From Ceratopteris richardii (Eukaryota > Streptophyta > Polypodiopsida > Polypodiales > Pteridaceae), in NCBI GenBank assembly GCA_020310875.1, contig CM035437.1:47578924-47642923 (forward strand): a stretch of 64,000 bases of DNA, read 5' to 3'. This document shows, in pieces, positions 32,630-43,828 of the stretch. The notes beneath the pieces are model-generated. The model searched no databases. It worked only from the letters and a program-made list of their open reading frames with translations, and was not told the origin of the DNA. The stretch's first letter is position 1; each line of letters starts with the position of its first letter. The translations under genes and the position numbers were made by a program.

Positions 32630-33988
32630 TGTTGGAAAGCAATGTTCCATTGGTCCATTCAATGATCCACTGGTTCAATTGTCCACTGTTTACAACATGC
32701 ATAATTGTTCAGATTAGTCCCTCTACCACACTATAGCATGGGTGGCGTTGATAGTTCCATGTCCTTCCATAACACCCACCACGGTTCAAAACCCGTCAAC
32801 GGCAGCACGTGCATACATATTTTTAGCAATAAAAAATTACACGCAATGCTTTTCCAAATTAGCGACGGATTTGTTTTATTCCAAAAGTGCTTTATTGGAG
32901 ATCGTGATTGTTGTTTTAATGCTTTTGAAGGAGTTTTTTAAGATACAAACAATACTATAAAAGAAGCACTTTGGGCTCATTGTTAGATATCCTTCACCTA
33001 GTGTTCGACACCAGCCTTGTTGCTTGGACCTCAATCGAGGTGGTGTTTCTTCTAGCACATGGGGCAGCCATGGTGCTAACTTTGAGCATGTTGAGGACCG
33101 ACTATGGAGTTCTTCTTGGAGGAGAAGAGTGTGATTACACTCTTGCTCATGGAGAGGACTTGGTCATTAGCAGCTTGGTGGTGAGGATCAGCCATTCACA
33201 TGATGTATTTGAAGATTGTCTTCTACATGAAGATTTCGAGTTACTTCAAAGACATTGGATGGTGGTTAACATAAGATTTGCATCTTATGATAAGAATTCA
33301 GGTACATATTCTCTTTATGCACACATGTACTACTTGAATTTTATGAAGGCAGTAACATCCATATCAGGAGGAGTCCTATTCGGCATAGGTACAAGAGAAT
33401 CAATATGTATATGCTTTATGCATATTTGGATGAGGTGTCCAAGAAGGTACGGTCATATGAGTTTGAGGATTTCTGGCAGCAAACTTGTTAGCATTCTTTG
33501 CTCCACTTTAAGTATGTGATCTTTTCACATACGTATCTAACTTAGGGTCTTCCATAGCCTAATTTTAGATGGGGGTTTGTTGATTATCAGTTTTAGACTG
33601 ATCCTTCCTCTTTCTGTCACTCATTAACCTATAAGGTCACACATCTCATATATATTCAGATTTCTGTCCATACATCTGAATATGTTTGCTACATTAGTAC
33701 ATTCACTCATCCATCTATTTCTGATCACATAGAGTGGTTGAGATTTTTGCTCCCACATTGTACATTGAACATTGGTATATATGATAGTGTGAGTAAGCAG
33801 TGGCTTACGTAACACTTTACACATGTTTTCTAGTCTTTATCTATCTTTGTCTCATCATTTGTATGATTCAATGTGGTATGTTCATGTTTTGTCAATATTG
33901 GAAGATTGCTAGATTCTATGTTGTATATGCTGGACCTATGGAATCGTGGACCTGTGATATGAGCTATGGGCCTACTACATTTCCAACA
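32630..33988 (+). mobile_element. Solo LTR, 1,359 bp, with 5-bp target duplication
   Basis: The ends are 8-bp inverted repeats TGTTGGAA/TTCCAACA. AAATC at 32625-32629 and 33989-33993 is the target duplication. Removing the LTR and one AAATC restores alignment of the D2 leader with D1 (around 15465-15490). A + strand TATA box (TATAAAAG) is at 32956-32963. No internal region, primer-binding site or polypurine tract lies inside, so it is a solo LTR from recombination between the LTRs of a whole element. No second copy of this family is in the window. Confidence 0.9.
32971..33519 (+). other. 182-codon open frame inside the solo LTR
   Basis: It begins about 8 bases after the solo LTR's TATA box, so it would start near or before the transcription start. 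I recognise no domain. Chance is the most likely reason, though the length is notable for AT-rich DNA. Confidence 0.25.
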
Positions 33989-34132
33989 AAATCTTGAAAA
34001 CGTTTTGAGTTCTTCTACCTTCACCCCAATTTTCATAGCATTCTAAGGTTGTTTGTGAATCACGCTTTCTCCATGCCTTCTCGCATAATCTTCACTATTG
34101 GCCTTCTCCACGAGCTCTCTAGAGCCACACTC

Positions 34133-34144
34133 GCTCTGATACCA
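34133..34144 (-). other. Primer-binding site of D2
   Basis: Minus-strand TGGTATCAGAGC, perfect, directly next to the LTR end at 34145. Confidence 0.93.
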
Positions 34145-34463
34145 TGTCACAAGGAAGGAGATAAGGAAGAGATCTCACATACACAATCTCACAATCAAAG
34201 AGAATCACGCACTCAGATTGAGGCAAGGAGGAATGATCTTCTTCTTCTTCTTCTTCTTCTTCTTCTATTACATGAAAGGAATGTACAAGAATGACTTAAA
34301 AAGCAAGAGTACAACAAGTGAAATCACTCTCAATAGATAAATCTAATAAAGCTCAATGAAGTGTCCCTAACATATACCGCGGTGACCACTATATATGTCA
34401 AAGAAATGAAAAAGTGATACGTGTTATCCTGTATCATCACATGTTGAGCTTGATATCTCAACA
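34145..34463 (-). repeat. 5' LTR of D2, 319 bp
   Basis: On the minus strand TGTTGAGATATC (right edge 34463) to TGTGACA (left edge 34145). It contains a (TTC)n run at 34238-34266, expanded compared with the D1 LTR, and lacks about 55 bases present in D1. Confidence 0.9.
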
Positions 34464-34700
34464 ATATTTGGTGATAACATGAGTGCTTTGCATCTTGCAA
34501 AAAGCCCTATTTTTCATGCAAGTAGCAAACACATTGAGGTTCATTTGACTATGTTAGGGAAAAGATTACAAGTAGGGAGATTGAGCTTTCATACATTTCA
34601 ACTCAACAACAATGTGCATACATGATGACCAAAGCATTGGATGGAGTAAAGCTAAGTTGCTTCAAATCAATGATTTAACTTTAGGAGCTTTCAAAATGAT
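34464..34700 (+). pseudogene. Element E RNase H tail, second part
   Basis: GDNMSALHLAKSPIFHA continues the E frame broken at 27308. Then comes SKHIEVHLTML and, in a shifted frame, the MTKALDGVK tail. The target duplication ATATT is at 34464-34468. Confidence 0.88.
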
Positions 34701-34732
34701 GGAGTCTCAAGCATCATAGCTTGAGGGGGAGC

Positions 34733-35050
34733 TACTGGCACATATGGAAAGACTAAGTTCTTGAATATCCTTTGATTTGATTGAGATATGAGACAACAAT
34801 TTGTACACACATATATCTTTAGTTCATTTCTAAGGCTAAACTTCACTATAATTTTATATGTTGTAAAAGTCCTTTTGAGATAAATATTCAAGCATTCAAG
34901 TAAATGAAAATGGAGAAAAAGCCATGAATCATATTGGAGTTCAAATTCAAATATGGAGTTAAAGGTGAAAGGAATTTCTTGGTGGAATTAATCAATAGTC
35001 ATCTTCTAAAATCAAGGAAAAAAGTATACATGTAGTTAATTGGAATAGTC
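34733..35050 (+). repeat. 3' LTR start of E (right edge unknown)
   Basis: The polypurine tract CTTGAGGGGGAG (34720-34731) precedes TACTGGCACATATGG, probably a mutated TGTTGG start. No TATA box or right end could be placed. Confidence 0.5.
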
Positions 35051-35819
35051 ATGGGATGAAGCATAGTTTTCACTTACATCTAGGATAATCATTGTACTGA
35101 TCTCATAGTCCTTTGAATCCTCCAACACCTCCATATACTTTAGTTTACATTTTCAATACTTAGACGTGAAGTTCTTATAATCACCTCCATCTGTTGTTCA
35201 TTGTTGTTGTGCATAGCTCAAGCTTGTCATCTTCAAAAAGTAATTCAAATGAAGACATGATTTCATTACCTTATCTAATGCTTGTATCCTAAAGGTAACA
35301 CCCTTGTGATTGTGTATGAAATATTCTTATCATTGGAGTTCTCTGTGTAGAGATATGAATGTACCTCTATCACTCTCTATATGCATTGTCTACTCCCTAA
35401 AAAACGTCAAGATCACACCTACGACTTGGTAAGCATATTTCTCACTCAATGGACACTCTAAGTTTCCTGAAATAATTTTTTTTTAATCTCATTTACCTTC
35501 CATATGAGGCTATGCAAAGTTATTTTTCTAAATTCATAGCAAGCTCTATGCAAAGCGCTAAGCCTTTTCTTGAGAGCTTTATTCCATAAATAGAAGGTTT
35601 TCTTCTATAGAGTTAAATTTAAATTGAGTTTTTCTTGACTTAAATATTTGTGATCAATGCTCCAAAGTACTTTCGCCATGTTCATGCACCATTTGATAGC
35701 ATAGAGAGTCTATTAGAGTAATAGAGCAAGAATTAGGCTGGTATAGAGAAGGTTTCTACAAAGATTCTCTCATCTTTGTAATCTTCTATCACCTCTTCAC
35801 AAATGAGCTAGAGTGTTTG
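35051..35819. other. Unassigned AT-rich stretch
   Basis: No recognisable coding region or repeat; may include the rest of the E LTR and the far part of the gypsy gag M1. Confidence 0.3.
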
Positions 35820-36330
35820 TCTCTTTTAAGTACACATACGATCTACGTTTTCCACTCAAAAACCATCTATAAAATAAAGAGACTTGCTTTGCATGAGTAG
35901 ATATCATCCATAAATTGTGAGATCTCATGGTATTTGCCTCAATGTATTGGTTGGAACTATGCAAGGGCCATACTTTTCAAGGTGAACCCGAATGTCTCAT
36001 GTTGAGTGAATAATTCTTCCACCTATTTTGTCCTCAATACTTGCTTGAATTTACACACATGATCAGACAGATCCCCTCAAAGTAGTTCTTCATGGCTTTC
36101 ACTGCCTATGAGGGTCTCAAGGTTCTCGGTGTTCTCTTTCCGTTGGTAGGGGAAAATTGTCATCTTCTCTAAGCACTCTATATCCTCTTAGTCCCTCTTG
36201 TTTTGACCTATTTGTATCTTGTTCTGATCTACCGCTTCCTAGATTTTGCAAAAAACTCACCTCTGGGACTTCTTTGGATTTCTCTCTCTTGGCACCTAAA
36301 GTACTCACGAGACCTACACTCATCTATTTG
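35820..36330 (-). pseudogene. Ty3/gypsy-type gag remnant M1
   Basis: Minus strand, heavily broken. From the right: EDDNFPLPTERE, then in other frames DHVCKFKQVLRT-, FTQHETFGFTLKSMAL- and KYHEISQFMDD-like pieces. The same order appears on the plus strand in M2 (38830-39200), so both come from one gypsy family. The order matches the Retrotrans_gag domain of plant Ty3/gypsy elements. Confidence 0.6.
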
Positions 36331-37408
36331 TAGGATTTTGAAGGTTTGTGTAATGAAAATAACATTTGGCCTTGCCAAAGATGAGCTTTTCACTATAATC
36401 TGAGACTATATACATCATATTTGAGTTATCACCTAGATAATTTGTTTTTCCTAGGTTATCTAGGTCCTTAAACTCATACACTAGAAACTCATTCTTGGTG
36501 TGAGATTTGGTTGACCTAAAATTTCAAAAATCTTCCTCTATATCCTCATTTGCATATAGTCCTATTATACCATTTTCTTGAGGTGCCAACAACCTTCAAA
36601 TATCTTAGTTGTCACTATGATCCTTGTTCGCATGGATTTTCCTCTAGGCGTACTTGGTCCATCTTTTGGATCATCTTCCTCATGCTCTTGCACTTGTAAC
36701 TATAGAAGAATCCTCTCAAAGTCACCAGTCTTGTTAGGGAAGCTAAGAACCACATACATAGTTCCTTGCTTATCTATGTATGATCCATCCTTAAAATTTA
36801 ACACTAGGCAATTGATTTCATAAGTGTGCTTACGATCTCTCTCTTGGAACACTGATCTCCTCAATCCATCCTTATAGATATGATAATCTAATCAATTGGT
36901 AGAGATGTAGTCTAATTGCATCTTATATGGTTCTTGTGCAAATTCTAAGTAGGTTACCCTCATGCTAGTTGTGCATCTATCCATACCATAGTAGCTATTT
37001 CACTCATTAGTTTTCAAACTTAGGTTTGAGTGATGGATAGATAATTGATTAGACCAAGATTGGCACTACCATTGGCACTAGCTTTGAAAAACCTTAGGCT
37101 TTGCCAAACGACTTTGCCAAGATACTTACCTGATCTCAAGTTGAATAATTTTTCTACCCTTCTCCACTAGACTAATTCTTTCTCTTAAATGGATCTTTAA
37201 TTCTGAGTCACTCGTTCTTTGTTTAATTGATTTTTTTTTTTGGTCTATATCTTTATGTAGCATCTTTAGAATGACTTGTGTGTCTCAAATTTATTGTTTC
37301 ATCATTTGTTCACGTTCTTCCCTTTACACTTTCAATTGTCACAATTAGATTTATCAATCTTGAGCTTCATGTCCTTTGAATATGTACTAAACTTTGAAGT
37401 TCCTATCA
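36331..37408. other. Unassigned stretch, possibly leader of M1
   Basis: No frame with recognisable motifs. By position it is 5' of M1 on the minus strand. A short T run (about 37229-37240) is present. Confidence 0.25.
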
Positions 37409-37684
37409 CAACCCTAAAATTCTCACCCTAGGGTGATATGCTTAGCCTAGGCTAAAATCGAGCAAGGGGCTTTAGTATTTTCCAACCTTAAGTCACATGG
37501 TATATTATTTTCTCTCATGATCAAGATGACATCCTAAGGTTTCTTGGACACTTGAGCACAACAAAATGAGGCCCTAGAGACACTTAAGGGCCTTAAATGT
37601 AAGATGGACCTTCCAAAACCACAAAAGAAACATTAATTTATGACCCAAAAATTAACTTTTTTTAAAATAATTCTTATTTGTTTG

Positions 37685-38135
37685 TCTATCACAATAGGCT
37701 AGTCTATCATAGTAGAGATTTTCTATTGCAATAAAGATCTCTGTTGTGATAGACAAGGTCTATCATGATAGAGGAGGCCTATCTGGTGTGTTCTATTGTG
37801 ATAGAGGGTCTCTATCATGATAGAGGCATTCTATCATGAGGATGCTTTGTCATGATATAGGCAATTTGTCATGACAAGGGGGGCTTTGGCACAATAGAGT
37901 GATGCTACATTAGGTTGGTCCATCATGATACATAGGCTTGTTCTGATATATGGGATCTCTCATGATAGAAAAGCTCAATCAGTGGTCTCAGTTTGTCATG
38001 TAGATGGGGTCTCTCATGATAGATAGGTTTGCCATGATAGATGATGCATTTCATGGTGTTGTTCTATCATGATACATAGAAGTCTATCATGGTAGAGTAG
38101 GTTTTCATGCTAGACATGGTTTATCGAGATAGAAT
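37685..38135. repeat. Palindromic repeat array, core CTATCATGATAG
   Basis: About 20 copies of a 12-14-bp near-perfect palindrome, spaced mostly 15-35 bases apart. Clear examples are at 37759, 37792 (TCTATTGTGATAGAG), 37810, 37919, 37956, 38010, 38061 and 38083. Variants change the centre (ATG to TTG or CAC) while often keeping the two arms complementary. The region is non-coding in all frames I checked. It lies upstream of gypsy gag M2, so it may belong to that element's LTR or leader. Confidence 0.8.
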
Positions 38136-38451
38136 CTATATCTCCTAACACATGATGTCTCTAGCCATATACCCTATTTGGCACGGTCTTGTCCTTTTGA
38201 GACATGGCAAAGAAACACAGAATTTTTGAGTTTTCTCTATGTCCCTAGGATGTGTTTGAGGAGTTCTATCATCTTGTGTTGATAGAATTTCCAGAAATGC
38301 ATGATTTTTAGTTTATTACAATAGACCAAGCATACCTTTTTGAGTTTTGTGCACTTCTCTTCTGTACCTACATAGGATGCTCCAAGTGATCATGGTCTTG
38401 AATCTACACAAAAACAATACAAAGCACACATAGAAAGCATACACTTTGGAC

Positions 38452-38509
38452 CTATCTCTCTCTCTCTCTCTCTATCTTTATTTTTCTCTCTCTCTCTCTC
38501 TCTCTATCT
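38452..38509 (+). repeat. (CT)n microsatellite
   Basis: Two CT runs separated by ATCTTTATTTTT. It lies between the palindromic array and gypsy gag M2. Confidence 0.95.
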
Positions 38510-38769
38510 GATGGATATAGGATCAAAAAGGTGAAAATTTAGCAAAGATGGAGATGGTATAGGGGGATTAACGAAGGTGATGGAAGTGAAATTGGAGATG
38601 AAAATAAAAACGTTGGAAAAAATGTTTCAAAAACTATTTAACTACACCCCAACGTCTCTACTCTTATCTTTTACCATAAAAAACTCGCCTTTGAGTAGTG
38701 CTCCTTGGCAATACAAACACATCTATGGTGAAGCCAAAATGTATTTCCCTTACTCAAACCTATGATATC

Positions 38770-39640
38770 TTGCAAACAAACAAGTGTGGATCCATAAAAC
38801 CCTTTATGCACCTAGAAAGAGAAATCAAGAGAATCCCTCGAGGACATAGAGCACACAGAGATGATGAGGAATTTCCACTACCTAAGCAAGGAGATAACTC
38901 ATAAATGTTGAGACCCTCCCAGGTAGTAAAAACCATGTAGAATTAATTTGATGGCACAAGGGATCCATATGATCACGTGGCCGAATTCAAGAAAATATTG
39001 AGAGGTGCATAGGTTGAAGGCTTGTTCAGTGAATATGAGGCATTTGGTTTAACCTTGAAAGGTGTAACAGTTGCATGGTTCGGACTATTAAACTGAGCCA
39101 AGTATTGAGAGATCTCATAGTTGATGGATGTGTTCATCAATGAGTTCTCAAAAAGTGGAACCAAACATAACACATCTTCCTTGATCCATACCTTCAAGCA
39201 GACTTCCCAAGAGACTATGAGGCTAGCAATACATAGGTTTTAACAATACATTGGTAGATGTTTGACCTCAAAACTACCTACTAATCCAAAACGGTTGTCT
39301 TTGTTTCTAGATGGCATCTTGAGGGGAAAAATTAGGCCATGTGTGTACTTAAATGAGCTAAACGCCCTAGATGAGTGTGTTAGATGTGTATCAATATTGA
39401 GGGTGATCTAGGAGAATAGTTGGAACCCTCAAAGCTCTACACGAGCTCTAAATACTTTGCTAGTACAACTTCAAAACCCTCTCCATTGATGGATGAACAC
39501 ACAGAGTTAGTTTCTCAAACGCTAAGTGGAAACCTTCAGAGTAGGAAAACCCATAAAGTGATCATAATAAACTATTTCTATAGTTGTGGAGGTGATCACA
39601 TGGCCTATGCATGTCCCATGCAAGTCTAGAGCATAACAGA
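38770..39640 (+). pseudogene. Ty3/gypsy-type gag remnant M2
   Basis: Forward strand, stops in every frame, but the order of a gypsy Gag is clear: DDEEFPLPKQ, FDGTRDPYDHVAEFKK, EAFGLTLKGVTVAWF, MDVFINEFSKSG. Near 39580 is a damaged zinc knuckle (FYSCGGDHMAYAC, with the first Cys lost and one residue missing). Protease and pol are not recognisable downstream. Gypsy elements otherwise are absent from the window. Confidence 0.72.
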
Positions 39641-39779
39641 GTTTCACCACAAGGGCTTTGGCTCTGCTAAAAAATTTAGGAAACCTCTTCCCAACACCCT
39701 ATTGTAAGCCTTCCAATTCTTCAATAATCTTTTCCATGGTATTAACTTGCTTGAACTTCGATTGACATAAATATCTCAT

Positions 39780-40260
39780 GAGGTTCTATTAGCAAAATGG
39801 TTATCATCAAGTCGGCTGAACCATCTATCAACCAAGCCATCCAATATTTTTGGTAAGAGTACCAAGAAAGCATCTTACCTCTGGATTAGCTCCTTGTTTA
39901 CATAGGGCCAAAAACCTCCTTATATGCTCATCAGGATCCTCATTTCTTTATCATCTAAAAGAATCAAAATTTTTTGTTTCATAGGGATAGTAAGGTTTCT
40001 AGGTCAATTTGGGCTACCATGTTCCTTAATCATGATGTGGATGAAGGGTGACTAGTTGACCTACAAGTAACTTTCTTTCTTTTGTTTTTGAAAGAGATTC
40101 CTAAATTTTGTGACTCAAGTGGGGTCATGTGCTATGCACCCTCTTTTGTGGGCTTAGGATGAACTCCAAGGAGAAAGAAAAGTTACCTCTTCAATTTGTA
40201 GGGTGGAGACCTTTTCCTTCTTGTTCACTTGAGGATTGTGATTCCCATATGCTCAAGTTG
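39780..40260 (-). pseudogene. Possible gag remnant N
   Basis: On the minus strand near 39930 a stretch reads DPDEHIRRFLALCKQGANP, similar in character to the start of a Gag core. Only about 40 codons are convincing. Family not determined. Confidence 0.35.
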
Positions 40261-40299
40261 CCTTTGTTCCACTAGGCTTCCCAAATTTTGCTGGGGAAT

Positions 40300-41560
40300 T
40301 CTTTAGATAAAGGGGCTTGAGTGTTTGTAGGAGAAGAATAGAGATGAAAGAGAAAAGAATGTGTTTCCTAAAGTCTCTCTGCCTTGATCAGAATAGAAGA
40401 TTGCATCATCTATTGTTACCAAAATACAATCAAATAGTCATTAGGTATAACCTTTTAGGACAAAAGGTACACATAATTATAACAAAGTATCCCAAATACT
40501 TGTGCAATCAACCTTTGTGCCGCTTCTTCACCTTGAAAAATGGCTCACTCCTCTGCATCCTTGCACTCAAACCACCAATAAGATTAAAATCATTATCCTT
40601 TATACCGTCAACCTATGCACCTACTTGATAGTACTATGGTCACACCTTGGTCTCCTTGTGCCTCAAACGAATTTTTTCTGCACACACAATAGAGCATACA
40701 ATACCCTCTTCACCAGTTCTTGGCTCTCAAGTTCTCTCGACACACTACACACTTTGCACTCTCCACACACTCTTCACATCCTACACTCTCTACACACTCT
40801 ACACACTTCGCACTCTCTTTCTCATTATTTTTAAGTTTGCGTATGTCTATTTGTTTAGATCCACCCTTTTATTCTTTTTTTTATGTTTTTCATATACGAC
40901 TTCTTCTTGTCCACTTCTTCGGCATATGGCACTTCACTTCACTTGACTTGCATTCACATGTGCATCTAAGTGTATCTAAGACTTGTTTGTGCAACCTACT
41001 TCCCCACTCCTTGGTGCACAAATTTCCCCAAGCCTCTATACTACATATGATGTCTTTCTCATACTTTGATCTAAAGTCCTTTCACATGGATCTTCTTAGA
41101 TCCACTTCAATAATATCCTATTTTGTTATGTAGTGACTTTATAGAAAACAAGAAATTTAATTGGAGGCCACACATACAATTTTGCACTTTACATAACTTC
41201 TTTACTTCTGACCTTAAATTCTCAAAAAGTACACATAAGGGATTTTTCACCCGAATCTTGCAAAGCCCCTAAAAAACCTTAAAATCCTTCCAAACAACCC
41301 TTTAAAACCTTTAATCAAATTGATCATTTAGATTATTGTGAGTCCACACATTGTGCACTACATATGCACCAACTGCTTGACAAATCCTTGGCTACATGTG
41401 CACAACCTTTACACCACTTTGCCTAGTTAGCAGCATGCCAAACTCAACACAAAATATTCGGAGAGACACGATTACAAGTAGCAATAGGGATATAAGCTAA
41501 TAAAAAGAGAGGAAAGGCCTATTTTAACACACATATAGAAGATAAAGGCTTAAAATTTGG
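40300..41560. other. Unassigned region with a low-complexity block
   Basis: At 40735-40825 the + strand repeats CACTCT/ACACACT-type units, which leaves all three forward frames open for 100-137 codons with Leu-His-Thr repeats; these are not genes. The rest shows no motif. Confidence 0.5.
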
Positions 41561-42130
41561 CAACCTAGTGTTGGTTTAAACACTAAAAGAACATGTTTGT
41601 AAAGTGGAAAATGCGTATATAGATTCTCATTATTAGAAATTCCACAAGTGGTGCAATGTAGTTATCCATGCAAGAAGGAGAAGTATTGCCCAATTACATT
41701 AGTGGTTGCTGACTAAAACTTTACCAAGAACTTTGCATGGAGGAAATGCTCATTTGATTGAATAAATCCATTCAACCACTTTAGATAGAAGACTATTCAT
41801 CTTAGTTGCACTAGGACAAGGCACTACAAGCAAGAATATCAGAGCCTTGCTTGATTCAAGAGCTCCCACAAGTGCCATTAGACACTCATGTTGTCTACAA
41901 ATGGGCTTGCAATAAACCCAATGGAAGCATATCTTGTAGGATTAAGAGTTATAGAGACTCCATGTATACGAGAAGTCAAAGTTCCTATTGATTCACATGA
42001 GGCTCTGCTAGCAGTTAAGCTCTTGGTGTGCCATGATGATGATCATCTAATTGAATCTCTAATGTTGGACCAAGACTCTATCTATGACCATGCAGTATAT
42101 TCGAACCTCAAGAAGTGTCACCCATAGGTT
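41561..42130 (+). other. Weak protease-like and unidentified frame
   Basis: Around 41830-41880 one frame reads RALLDSRAPTSAI, which resembles a gypsy-type aspartic protease (ALLDSGA) with Gly changed to Arg. An 80-codon frame follows at 41888 with no known motif. Could be the protease zone of a decayed gypsy element; low certainty. Confidence 0.25.
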
Positions 42131-43160
42131 TGAGTCATTAAACAATGCCTCATGATTGAACTAGAAGGTCACAAACCTTCTTAATCCATGTCTACACATG
42201 CTCCATATACGCCTATACCTATGGATATGCATGCATAAATCCTATCTAGGGAAGCCATGGATGCATCAAAGCCCCCTTGTTTCCCAAAGGAAAGTGATTC
42301 TTTTACTAAAGAATATCCAGGACCTCATGTCAAATGCAACAACGAAGCAAGCATGGAACAATGTTTGATTATGAACCCACCATAGAAGCAAATAATTTCT
42401 AAAAGCAGAGCATGATTGGGTCAAGATAGGAGAATGGTGCACCAATCCATTCAAAAATATCAAACCTCAAATCAACTGAAGAACCAAAGGATAATCAATT
42501 ATTATGCAAAACATAAGTCAATGATCCCACAAATTCAGGTACCTTTGAAACTTTTAAAATCACAACCCATCATGTCTCCTAGATAGGTGCAAAAGCTTGC
42601 CTAAAAGCTTCAAGAAAGCCCACCAAGTCCTTCCTAAAAGAAACCCCTAGGTACAATTTCTATATTCAGACTATACATACATCAATACTACCAACCATAG
42701 AAAAGACTTGTATTGCTCACCCTTGCAATGCCTAAAATGTGAGGAGGTGATCAATACTATTGAGAGATGAGACGGTCATTAGAAAATCCTCCTTTAGAAC
42801 AACCTTGAATTCAGAGACCCTCCTTATGTTCTCATATATGCATTTAGATCACTATAGTACTTTGGAGCATCATTCCTAAGACTCGTTGTAAAAAAAATTC
42901 ATGAATACAAAACACCTTGCGAAAACCTTCTATTTATGGAGGAAATCCTTCGCGTTTTGCTCAGTGCTCAGAGCCTCATAACAATCCACATGAGACCTTT
43001 TGCACACTTTAAATGAAGTCTTGAGTAAGCTATACCAAGTTATTTCAAGAATTTAGAGTGACTATACTCATAGCAATGTGCATAAGAAGTTTGGGGGTAA
43101 TATTGACTTTTTAGGAAGAGAATGATACATAGACTTGTTACATAGATTCACTCAGGCTCT
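42131..43160. other. Unassigned AT-rich stretch
   Basis: Nothing recognisable on either strand. Confidence 0.3.
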
Positions 43161-43779
43161 ATGCATCAAATGGTTATAAAACTTTGTAGAAATTCTTATT
43201 ATAGTCGAAGACTACTCTTCCATCGGATGGATTGGATACTGCATTCTCAAACAAAGAGAAATGGCTCAGATAATTTGATAGAGTTTCTCAATGTATTGCA
43301 ACATAAGACATATATTCACATATCAATGAAATTAAAGCATAAAATGTATTTCAAATTCAAATATGATACAAAGAGAATTTGGAGGAATTCTCTAGATTTG
43401 TGATAGTACCATTCTCACTCAATATGAGTGTGATGATCAGCTCTATCCTCTTGTTATCTGTGACTCAAAGCACATTGTTTTCATATATTTTTTAGTTGAT
43501 GATTGTTAGTTCTTTGCATAAAAGTGATCCAAACTTCTAGGGGATGATTTGAGATTCGATTCAAAATACGTTCTAGCTTATGGTTCTCACTAGACGCATG
43601 ATATTCTCTACATGATATTCTCTACATTCTTCACTTTTAACTTTGGATAAGATAAATAAAGATTTAACCTTTGAAACCTCCAATGTATATGATGCAATGG
43701 ACATAAAATTGTGCATCATAAGTTAAAAAGACTCTAGTTTGCATTGGTCAAGCATTTAGGATTGCTCCATGGACTAACA
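43161..43779 (-). repeat. 3' LTR of L (left edge unknown)
   Basis: On the minus strand the LTR starts TGTTAGTCCATGG at 43779, next to a purine tract (inverse ACTCCCCTCCAAG, 43780-43792). A perfect 16-base tandem duplication (CATGATATTCTCTA twice) is at about 43597-43628. The left edge could not be placed. Confidence 0.5.
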
Positions 43780-43828
43780 ACTCCCCTCCAAGCCAAAGAC
43801 GCTTGAGTTATCAATAATTTGATACTTT

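Larger units (their letters stand above)
27309..34463 (-). mobile_element. Copia element D2, inserted in E
   Basis: D2 lies on the minus strand. Its right LTR is 34145-34463, followed leftward by primer-binding site, leader, gag, protease, integrase and RT. The left end is a remnant of the same LTR family (27309-27504). Both outer edges carry ATATT, the target duplication. Two later changes are visible: a solo LTR in the leader (32630-33988) and replacement of the D2 3' end by F-type RT end, polypurine tract and LTR (27505 to about 28870). Confidence 0.82.

Noticed and set aside
34238..34266. (TTC)n run as a separate insertion
   Set aside because: It is an expanded microsatellite within the D2 LTR, shorter in its relatives.
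37685..38135. CRISPR-like regular repeat array
   Set aside because: Spacing is irregular, the units are short palindromes, and the DNA is plant nuclear.
40502..41133. Forward frames of 99-137 codons
   Set aside because: All frames are open across a CACTCT-type low-complexity stretch; no protein motif.
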